From assembly GCA_964409675.1 (NCBI GenBank), contig CAYPEF010000086.1, forward strand, positions 1 to 10,353: a stretch of DNA of 10,353 bases, written 5' to 3'. Below, piece after piece: positions 1 through 5,924 of this stretch. Made by a program: the position numbers and the translations under genes. Source of the DNA: CAYMDD01 sp964409675. GTDB lineage: Bacteria; Pseudomonadota; Alphaproteobacteria; Rickettsiales; SXRF01. The notes below the pieces were generated by a model, which worked only from the letters and a program-made list of their open reading frames with translations, did no database searches and had not been told where the DNA came from. Every line of letters begins with the position of its first letter. Positions within the stretch are counted from its first letter, which is position 1.

Positions 1-682
1 CTTTCCGCTTATGCTCATACATCGCCTTGTCGGCGGCGGAAAGGGCAGTTTCCGCCGTATCGCCGGGCTGGATGACGTAGCAGCCGAAAGCGGCGGAAAT
101 GGTCAGTTCATGATTGCCAACGGCAAACGGCGTACTGGTGAGCTTCTTTCCTATCTCCCGCCCGCGCCGCTCGGCGGATTCATATTCGGCGTGATACATC
201 ACGATGCCGAATTCATCACCGCCGATGCGCCCGACAAAGTCCGATTCGCGCATCATGCCGGCGAGCGTTTCCGCCACGTGGCGGATGGCGGCGTCGCCGG
301 CCGCATGGCCGTAATGGTCGTTGATGCGCTTAAAGTCGTTGAGGTCGATAAACAGCACCGCCGAGGGGTGCTTATAGCGCTCCAGCATGGCTACCGCCCA
401 GTTCAAATGCTGCATAAAGGCGCGGCGGTTGGGAATCGGCGCCAGACAATCAATATCCACCTGCTGGCTGACATCGCTCAAGGTTTCGCGTAAACTGTCG
501 AGCTCCTGCGTCATATCCTCCAGCTGCTCGATCAGTGCCGACATGGCAAAACGTACCGCAGGCGTCAGCTCATGCTCGGGCACCCCGAAGGATTGCAGTG
601 AATCCTGCAATGTATGTACACTGGTTTCAACCTGCTCTTGCTTCTTTTTTTTTGCCGGACGGTTGGAAGATAACGTAGCCAT
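1..682 (-). CDS. GGDEF-domain diguanylate cyclase, 3' end outside the window
   Basis: About 227 residues are visible and the frame is still open at the window edge. GGDEF enzymes condense two GTP into cyclic di-GMP, a second messenger that controls motility, adhesion and biofilm. Visible motifs: a lysine-rich N-terminus (K11-K14), a probable helical linker at about 45-75, the domain entry PNRRAF at 84-89, the metal-binding segment FIDLNDFKRIND, and the catalytic GGDEF at 154-158. RESD at 145-148 lies exactly five residues before GGDEF, as expected for the RxxD product-inhibition site. The active-site motif is intact, so an active cyclase is likely. No transmembrane or sensor domain is seen before the catalytic domain, so it looks cytoplasmic. 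The ATG at 682 follows AAGGAGG at good spacing, which fixes the start. Codons 10-13 contain nine consecutive A. What follows GGDEF (for example an EAL domain) cannot be seen. Confidence 0.93.
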   Translation of the reverse strand, partial: MATLSSNRPAKKKKQEQVETSVHTLQDSLQSFGVPEHELTPAVRFAMSALIEQLEDMTQELDSLRETLSDVSQQVDIDCLAPIPNRRAFMQHLNWAVAMLERYKHPSAVLFIDLNDFKRINDHYGHAAGDAAIRHVAETLAGMMRESDFVGRIGGDEFGIVMYHAEYESAERRGREIGKKLTSTPFAVGNHELTISAAFGCYVIQPGDTAETALSAADKAMYEHKRK

Positions 683-744
683 GAAGTCGCGCCTCCTTGG
701 GTGTATCGTAAATCCTGCGGAATAGTTCCGCCAGTCGCTATCGG

Positions 745-773
745 TCTATAGCATCAAAGCATCCGAAGTTGAA
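745..773 (-). promoter_or_regulatory. Possible σ70-type promoter for the GGDEF gene
   Basis: Reading the minus strand, TTCAAC (773-768) is followed after 17 bases by TATAGA (750-745), about 60 bases before the GGDEF start codon. The -10 is good and the -35 is weak (3 of 6), so this is only a candidate. Confidence 0.3.
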
Positions 774-824
774 ACAGATTTGATCGTTAATTTTCTTTTA
801 TTTCTCATAGCATAGTATCTCTCA

Positions 825-853
825 TTGACATTTGGGGCGTTAGCCGCTATTCA
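825..853 (+). promoter_or_regulatory. Possible promoter of the purE-purK-argD-argF run
   Basis: A perfect TTGACA at 825-830 is followed after 17 bases by TATTCA (848-853), a weak -10. It lies about 40 bases before the purE start, in the spacer shared with the divergent GGDEF gene. I see no clear PurR-like operator or riboswitch fold in this spacer. Confidence 0.33.
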
Positions 854-894
854 TCCCCCTTTTCTTAAACTCACCGCGTATGAGGCAGGAAAAC

Positions 895-1386
895 ATGGCG
901 CAACCGGCATCGCCGCCCATAGCCATCATTATGGGGAGCGTCTCCGACTGGGAGACGATGAAGCACGCCGCCGACACGCTGAGCGCCCTGAACATCGCGC
1001 ACGACACACGCGTCATCTCCGCGCACCGCACCCCCGAACGCCTGTACGAATTCGCCCGCAATGCGAAAGCAAGCGGCGTTAAAATCATCATCGCCGGCGC
1101 CGGCGGCGCGGCGCACCTGCCGGGCATGACCGCATCGCTCACCCCCCTGCCCGTGCTCGGCGTGCCCGTGGAAAGCGCGCAGCTTAAAGGCATGGACAGT
1201 TTGCTTTCCATCGTGCAGATGCCTGGAGGTGTGCCCGTGGGCACCTTCGCCATCGGCAAGGCCGGAGCTATCAACGCCGCATTGCAAGCCGCCGCCATCC
1301 TTGCGCTCAGTGATGCCACCATCGCCAAGGCGCTGGACGCATGGCGCGCCAAACAAACCAGCGACGTGGCGAACACCCCGCAATGA
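895..1386 (+). CDS. purE: 5-(carboxyamino)imidazole ribonucleotide mutase
   Basis: PurE moves the carboxyl group of N5-CAIR to C4 to give CAIR in de novo purine synthesis, the step after PurK. The 163-residue product matches class I PurE along its whole length: GSVSDWETM near the N-terminus (ribonucleotide phosphate binding), SAHRTPERL with the catalytic histidine, the glycine-rich GAGGAAHLPGM, then GVPVES and QMPGGVPVG. I chose the ATG at 895 because GAGG and AGGA lie directly upstream (882-890). An in-frame ATG at 880 would add five residues (MRQEN) but has no ribosome binding site. The TGA stop overlaps the purK start in an ATGA, the usual pairing for this two-enzyme bacterial route, and implies translational coupling. 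No missing residues were noticed. Confidence 0.95.
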   Translation: MAQPASPPIAIIMGSVSDWETMKHAADTLSALNIAHDTRVISAHRTPERLYEFARNAKASGVKIIIAGAGGAAHLPGMTASLTPLPVLGVPVESAQLKGMDSLLSIVQMPGGVPVGTFAIGKAGAINAALQAAAILALSDATIAKALDAWRAKQTSDVANTPQ

Positions 1387-2537
1387 ACGCGCTCCCTCCC
1401 GGCTCCACCATCGGCATTTTCGGTGGCGGCCAACTGGGACGCATGCTTTCCATCGCCTGCGCCGAGCTTGGCTACCACGCGCATATTTATTGCCCGGACA
1501 AAGACTGTCCGGCGGAAGAAGTGGCCAATACTTGCACGCATGCCTCCTATCATAATACCGAAGCCCTCACCACCTTTGCCGCATCGGTGGATGCCGTCAC
1601 GCTGGAATTCGAAAATATCCCACTGATCGCCGTGGAAACGGCGGCAATGCACACGCGTATGTATCCCTCGCAGCAGGTGCTCTCCATCTGCCAGCACCGC
1701 CTGCGCGAAAAGGATTTCCTGCGCTCCCTCGGCATTGAAACCGCGCCGTACCACGCCGTGAACAATGAAGCCGAATTGCATGCAGCCCTCGCCACCATCG
1801 GCACCCCCTCCATTTTAAAAACCACCGAGCTTGGCTATGACGGCAAGGGGCAGGTAAAACTTACCTCCGCGTCCGAAGCGCATGATGCATGGCACCAGCT
1901 TTTCCCGCCATTGCGAGCGCCAGCGAAGCAATCCAGCTCTCCGCTTGCTGAGGCGTGGATTGCTTCGGCTACGCCTCGCAATGACGGGATAGCCATACTC
2001 GAAGGCTTTGTGCCGTTCGTGATGGAAGCCTCCGTCATCGTCGCGCGCTCGTCGAGCGGCGAAACTGCCGTTTATCCGCCGGTGCAGAACATTCATAAAA
2101 ACCACATCCTACACCAGACCATCGTGCCTGCGCCGCTGTCGCGCATGGCGCATGAGCGAGCCGAGGGTATTGCGCGGCATATCGCGGAAAAGCTGGAGCT
2201 GGTCGGCATCCTCGCGGTGGAAATGTTCATCACTGAGGATGAATCCATTTTGGTCAACGAACTCGCCCCGCGTCCGCACAATTCCGGCCACTGGACGCTG
2301 GACGCCTGCACCACCAGCCAGTTCGAGCAAACCATCCGCGCCGTCTGCGGCCTGCCGCTCAGTTCCACACATCCGCTCTGCCCGGCGGTGATGACCAACC
2401 TGATCGGTGACGACATCGCCCACTGGCAGCAATACCTGAGCGAGCCCAACGCAAAACTGCACCTCTACGGCAAAACCGAAGCAAGACAGGGCCGCAAAAT
2501 GGGACATGTGACAAAGCTTTTGATCAATGGACATTAA
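1383..2537 (+). CDS. purK: N5-carboxyaminoimidazole ribonucleotide synthase, carrying an in-frame repeat insert
   Basis: PurK is an ATP-grasp enzyme that uses ATP and bicarbonate to turn AIR into N5-CAIR, the PurE substrate. Visible motifs: GIFGGGQLGRML at the N-terminus, EFENIP, the ATP-grasp lid loop ELGYDGKGQ, the strand AILEGFVPF, the metal/ATP segment NELAPRPHNSGHWT, and the typical C-terminal GRKMGHVT. The ATG at 1383 overlaps the purE stop and starts right before the conserved N-terminal motif. The protein has 384 residues against a usual 355-360. The excess is explained by about 29 residues (roughly 174-202) encoded by a palindromic element and lying between the GYDGKGQ loop and AILEGFVPF, where relatives have only a short link. 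The frame stays open and every motif noticed is kept, so the enzyme is probably functional. Activity is inferred, not shown. Confidence 0.94.
   Translation: MNALPPGSTIGIFGGGQLGRMLSIACAELGYHAHIYCPDKDCPAEEVANTCTHASYHNTEALTTFAASVDAVTLEFENIPLIAVETAAMHTRMYPSQQVLSICQHRLREKDFLRSLGIETAPYHAVNNEAELHAALATIGTPSILKTTELGYDGKGQVKLTSASEAHDAWHQLFPPLRAPAKQSSSPLAEAWIASATPRNDGIAILEGFVPFVMEASVIVARSSSGETAVYPPVQNIHKNHILHQTIVPAPLSRMAHERAEGIARHIAEKLELVGILAVEMFITEDESILVNELAPRPHNSGHWTLDACTTSQFEQTIRAVCGLPLSSTHPLCPAVMTNLIGDDIAHWQQYLSEPNAKLHLYGKTEARQGRKMGHVTKLLINGH
1904..1988. repeat. Palindromic element inserted in frame in purK (Rickettsia RPE-like)
   Basis: The outer arms 1904-1917 (CCCGCCATTGCGAG) and 1975-1988 (CTCGCAATGACGGG) pair with one mismatch. 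The inner arms 1924-1935 (CGAAGCAATCCA) and 1956-1967 (TGGATTGCTTCG) pair perfectly, with a 20-base loop between. The CATTGCGAG / GAAGCAATCC combination is the pattern of dispersed palindromes known from Rickettsia and some other genomes. Here it is read as PurK residues of about 174-202. No target-site duplication is obvious. Confidence 0.82.
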
Positions 2538-2539
2538 TT

Positions 2540-2782
2540 ATGACCATCACTACTGTTATACTTATTATTATCCCTATAGGTTTTCTGCTACTGATACTCT
2601 TAAGCAACGGCTTGCGAGCCCTGCGCACCGGAAAATTTCCTATGAAATCCGGCAAGGAAGTGCAATATATTAACCGATCTCAACAACCTTACGTTTTCTT
2701 TAAATATATTGCCGCACACTTAGTGGCGATATTTTTGTGTATCGTGATTATCATTGCAGTATGCAGGCGCATGGGAGTATGA
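2540..2782 (+). CDS. Small two-helix membrane protein of unknown function
   Basis: An 80-residue protein of unknown role. It has two strongly hydrophobic stretches, at about residues 4-22 and 55-75, joined by a polar loop with basic residues (LRTGKFPMKSGKE), so it is probably an inner-membrane hairpin. The middle part, INRSQQPYVFF just before the second helix, recalls small bacterial membrane proteins with an arginine and P-x-x-F before a helix, but I cannot assign a family. It starts two bases after the purK stop and its TGA overlaps the argD start in ATGA, which strongly suggests it is a translated operon member. The ribosome binding site is weak (GGA at 2529-2531). Its codons are more AT-rich than those of its neighbours. 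An artefact is possible, but the exact junctions on both sides argue against it. Confidence 0.7.
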   Translation: MTITTVILIIIPIGFLLLILLSNGLRALRTGKFPMKSGKEVQYINRSQQPYVFFKYIAAHLVAIFLCIVIIIAVCRRMGV

Positions 2783-3963
2783 ACGCCACCCTAGCAATCA
2801 TGCCCGTGTACCGACGAACCGACATCACCATGATCCGCGGCGAAGGCTGTTACCTGTTCGACGACAAGGGTAAGCGCTACCTTGATTTCTCCACTTCCAT
2901 CGCCGTCAACAGCCTCGGGCATGCTCATCCGCATCTGGTGCGCGCGTTGCAGGAGCAGGCGGCCACCCTCTGGTGCTGCGGCAATGCTTTCTCCAACCCC
3001 GGCCTGATCCGCCTCGCCGAACGGCTGGTAGCCGCCACCTTCGCCGATATGGTGTTTTTCTGCTCCTCCGGCGCGGAAGCGGTGGAGTGTGCCGTGAAGA
3101 TCATCCGCCGCCATCATCACATGAACGGCCAGCCGGAGCGCTTCCGCATTATCACCTTCGAGGGAGGATTCCACGGACGCACCATGACCGGCATCTCCGC
3201 CGGCGGCAACGCAAGCGCGCGCGAAGGCTACGCACCGCTGCTGGACGGGTTCGACCGCGTGCCCTTCAACGACATCGACGCCGTGAAATCCGCCATCACC
3301 CGCGAGACAGCCGGCATCCTGATCGAGCCGATACAAGGCGAAGGCGGCGTGCGCGTGGCCGACCCTGCCTTCCTGCGCAAGCTCCGCCTGCTGTGCGACG
3401 AGCGCGGCCTGCTCTTGTGCTTCGACGAAGTGCAATGCGGCAGCGGACGCACGGGAACGTTCCTTGCCTCCGAACCAACCGGCGCCGCGCCGGACATCGC
3501 CACCATCGCCAAGGGCATCGGCGGCGGCTTCCCGCTGGCCGCCTGCCTCGCCACCGAAAAAGCAGCTGCCTGCATGACCCCCGGCTCGCACGGCTCCACC
3601 TACGGCGCAAACCCGCTCGCCATGGCCGCCGGCAACGCCGTGCTGGATGTGATGGGCAAACCCGGCTTCTACGAACACGTGAAAAAAATGGGCGCGAAGC
3701 TGAAAGCCGAGCTGGAAAAACAGGTGGCCGCCTTCCCGCACCTGCTGCATGAGGTACGAGGCGAAGGGCTGATGCTCGGCCTGCGCACGCACGTTCCCGC
3801 CGCCGACTTCGCCGCCGCCTTGCGTGAGCGCGGCCTGCTCACCGCCCCGGCGGTGGGCGACAGCGTTATCCGCATCCTGCCGCCGCTGGTGGTGGAAGCG
3901 CACCACATTGACAAAGCGATTATCTACCTTCGCATGGCCTGCGAAAAATGGGGGAATGCATGA
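2779..3963 (+). CDS. argD: Acetylornithine aminotransferase (PLP, class III)
   Basis: ArgD converts N-acetylglutamate 5-semialdehyde and glutamate to N-acetylornithine in arginine synthesis; many members also act as succinyldiaminopimelate aminotransferase in lysine synthesis. The 394-residue product has the expected order: YLDFSTSIAVNSLGHAHP, the PLP-phosphate loop SSGAEAVE, FHGRTMTGIS, EPIQGEGGV, FDEVQCGSGRTG (the aspartate contacts the PLP ring nitrogen), and the Schiff-base lysine K245 in IAKGIGGGFP, then GSHGSTYGANP. The ATG at 2779 overlaps the upstream stop; GGGAG lies only one base away, so initiation is probably coupled. An ATG at 2800 would drop seven residues and has no better site. 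The stop overlaps argF by ATGA. ArgD rather than ornithine or GABA aminotransferase is supported by close linkage to argF. Confidence 0.94.
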   Translation: MNATLAIMPVYRRTDITMIRGEGCYLFDDKGKRYLDFSTSIAVNSLGHAHPHLVRALQEQAATLWCCGNAFSNPGLIRLAERLVAATFADMVFFCSSGAEAVECAVKIIRRHHHMNGQPERFRIITFEGGFHGRTMTGISAGGNASAREGYAPLLDGFDRVPFNDIDAVKSAITRETAGILIEPIQGEGGVRVADPAFLRKLRLLCDERGLLLCFDEVQCGSGRTGTFLASEPTGAAPDIATIAKGIGGGFPLAACLATEKAAACMTPGSHGSTYGANPLAMAAGNAVLDVMGKPGFYEHVKKMGAKLKAELEKQVAAFPHLLHEVRGEGLMLGLRTHVPAADFAAALRERGLLTAPAVGDSVIRILPPLVVEAHHIDKAIIYLRMACEKWGNA

Positions 3964-4877
3964 CACATCCACGCCACTTCCTTGATTTGCGCGAGATAGA
4001 CGCTGATGCGCTGAAGCACATGCTCGCCACAGCCGCGCAGCTCAAACGCGAGCGTGCGAACGGGAGCTTCTCCACCGCGCTTGCCAACCGCAAGCTCTGC
4101 ATGGTGTTCGAGAAGAACTCCACCCGCACGCGCGTCTCCTTTGAAGTGGGCATGCTGGAGCTGGGCGGACAGGTGCTTTCCTTCAGCAACAGCGAATTGC
4201 AGCTGGGCCGCGGCGAATCCATCGCCGACACGGCGCGCGTGCTCTCGCGCTATGTCGATTGCCTGATGCTGCGCTGCTATGCGCACGCCACCCTCACCGA
4301 AATGGCGGAATACGCCACCATCCCGGTCATCAACGGCCTGACCGACGTAAGCCACCCCTGCCAAGTGATGGCCGACATTCTCACCTTCGAGGAACGCAAA
4401 GGCTCCATCCAGGGCAAAACCATCGCCTGGATCGGAGACGGCAACAACATGGCGCATAGCTGGATTGAAGCGGCGGCGAAATTCGATTTCATCCTCAGCC
4501 TCGCCTGCCCGGAGGAACTGCGCCCCTCCCCCGCCGTCCTGCACTGGGCGAAGGAGCAGGGCGCGGCGGTGGAACTCTCCATCGACCCCGTAATGACCGC
4601 GCAAGGCGCGGACGCCGTCATCACCGATACTTGGGTCTCCATGGGCGACACCGATGCCGACTACCGCATGCGCCTGCTCACCCCCTACCAGGTAAACGCC
4701 GACTTAATGCAGCGTGCCAAACCCGACGCCATTTTCCTGCACTGCCTCCCTGCCCACCGCGGCGAGGAAGTCACCGCCGACGTGCTGGACGGTTCGCAAT
4801 CCGCCGTCTGGGACGAAGCCGAAAACCGCCTGCACGCGCAGAAGGCAATATTGCTGTGGTGCATGGGGAAGATTTAA
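3960..4877 (+). CDS. argF: Ornithine carbamoyltransferase
   Basis: This enzyme joins carbamoyl phosphate and ornithine to give citrulline, the step before argininosuccinate synthase. The 305-residue length is normal. Carbamoyl-phosphate contacts are visible: STRTR at 54-58, HPCQ at 132-135 and HCLP at 261-264. The ornithine-binding DTWVSMG at 223-229 separates it from aspartate carbamoyltransferase. The start was placed at the ATG overlapping the argD stop, preceded by GGGGGA about four bases upstream; an in-frame ATG at 3948 would add only four residues (MGEC) and lacks that site. It is the last gene of the purE-to-argF run and converges on the phosphoesterase gene with 15 bases between stops. 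No arginine-repressor operator was recognised nearby. Confidence 0.96.
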   Translation: MTHPRHFLDLREIDADALKHMLATAAQLKRERANGSFSTALANRKLCMVFEKNSTRTRVSFEVGMLELGGQVLSFSNSELQLGRGESIADTARVLSRYVDCLMLRCYAHATLTEMAEYATIPVINGLTDVSHPCQVMADILTFEERKGSIQGKTIAWIGDGNNMAHSWIEAAAKFDFILSLACPEELRPSPAVLHWAKEQGAAVELSIDPVMTAQGADAVITDTWVSMGDTDADYRMRLLTPYQVNADLMQRAKPDAIFLHCLPAHRGEEVTADVLDGSQSAVWDEAENRLHAQKAILLWCMGKI

Positions 4878-4892
4878 ACTCAAGCGCCCTTT

Positions 4893-5855
4893 TTAACGCC
4901 CCTGCGATTCACCTGATTTTTTATCAGAGCGCGGCGGCAGACGGTGTTTCCACTCCTTATGCGGCGTAAGCGCAACCGGGGAAACATCCTTTACCGCACC
5001 ATCCACCAGCTTTGCTTCGAGCATGCCGAGCCAATCGGTTCTTTTGCCATTGCCTGAGGTAAAGGAGCCGGTGTTATGAAAAGCAATGCCCACATCTCTC
5101 CCTTGCTCATCGAGGTGCCGCTGAGTATGAAATTTTACATGCGTATGCCCGAAGAACACATGCTTTGCGCCTTCCAGCGATAATGTTTCTTCCGTACGGC
5201 TGTGCATGCATAAGCCGTCCCGCTGCGCATCGCGCTCTTTCAGCCAGCTCCATATTCTGGGCACCACCCACGATGCGCCGTGGGTATAATCAAAATACAA
5301 TCGCTGCATGTATTTCTCGCCGTTGCTGACCACCCGGTCGTAGATATTCATCCCCTTATGCACATCGCGCAGGCGGTCGATACGGCGCGTCCGGTCGGTT
5401 TTATTATCCATTTGCAGGTCGCCATGCACAATCAGCGCGTCACCGATGCGAACGGCTTCCGGGTGCCACTCAAAATTTCCGTATTTCTGTTGCAGCCTGT
5501 CCAGGCTGTTGCGGAATTTGCGCAGGTTCTCGTGATTGCCCAGCACAAAATGCACCTGCACATGCGGGTTCTCCTTTAAAAAATCCTCCAGCCATTCCTT
5601 GCTCTCGCCAATGGCGTTGCGCAGGATTTCCTTTGGCTTCTCGCCGTTCTGCGCACCTAAAAACCACAGCTCGAAAATATCCCCGGCCAGCACCACATGG
5701 TCGTATTCGCGCATTTTGGCGAGCACCTGCGGTTCGTATTTTTTGAAGTCGGAATATTTCGCTCCCCGGTGCGTATCGGAGATGAATAAAATACGTTCCT
5801 GTTCCTTCGGATACAGCGTCAGCATTCCCCTGCCCTGCCTGTGCGCTTCATGCAT
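4893..5855 (-). CDS. Calcineurin-like metallophosphoesterase
   Basis: A 320-residue protein with all five metal and phosphate motifs of the calcineurin-like phosphoesterase fold: SDTH (D27, H29), AGD (D59), GNHE (106-109), HGD (H144) and GHTH (236-239). The dinuclear metal site therefore looks complete. The segment GDIFELW recalls LpxH, the UDP-2,3-diacylglucosamine hydrolase of lipid A synthesis, but LpxH has GNRDF where this protein has GNHE, so I do not assign that function. No signal peptide or membrane segment is seen, so it is probably cytoplasmic; the substrate is unknown. The start is uncertain: the ATG at 5855 has a weak GGA upstream, while the ATG at 5825 (M11, just before LTLYPKEQ) follows AGGCAGGGGA and would give a 310-residue form. 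It converges on argF and diverges from ubiD. Confidence 0.88.
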   Translation of the reverse strand: MHEAHRQGRGMLTLYPKEQERILFISDTHRGAKYSDFKKYEPQVLAKMREYDHVVLAGDIFELWFLGAQNGEKPKEILRNAIGESKEWLEDFLKENPHVQVHFVLGNHENLRKFRNSLDRLQQKYGNFEWHPEAVRIGDALIVHGDLQMDNKTDRTRRIDRLRDVHKGMNIYDRVVSNGEKYMQRLYFDYTHGASWVVPRIWSWLKERDAQRDGLCMHSRTEETLSLEGAKHVFFGHTHVKFHTQRHLDEQGRDVGIAFHNTGSFTSGNGKRTDWLGMLEAKLVDGAVKDVSPVALTPHKEWKHRLPPRSDKKSGESQGR

Positions 5856-5924
5856 TCCATATAATCCGGTTACATTCCATAAGATAGCATTTTACAAAGC
5901 CCGTTTCCGTGCCTAAATAACGCC

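Noticed and set aside
840..1781. Long minus-strand open frame opposite purE and purK
   Set aside because: Its translation has no recognisable domain and is the antisense shadow of two clear enzymes in GC-rich DNA.
2791..3972. 393-codon minus-strand open frame opposite argD
   Set aside because: Composition-driven antisense frame, rich in H, G, A and V; argD on the plus strand has all its family motifs.
3924..4604. Minus-strand open frame opposite argF
   Set aside because: Antisense shadow of ornithine carbamoyltransferase with no known motif.
4913..4927. CTGAT-TTTTT-ATCAG hairpin as a terminator between argF and the phosphoesterase
   Set aside because: The stem is only five base pairs, has no T tract after it and lies within the 3' coding end of the phosphoesterase.
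5837..5865. Perfect TATAAT at 5860-5865 as the ubiD promoter
   Set aside because: The hexamer at the right spacing upstream (GCCTGT) is not a -35, and the region is the 5' end of the divergent gene; kept only as a weak possibility.
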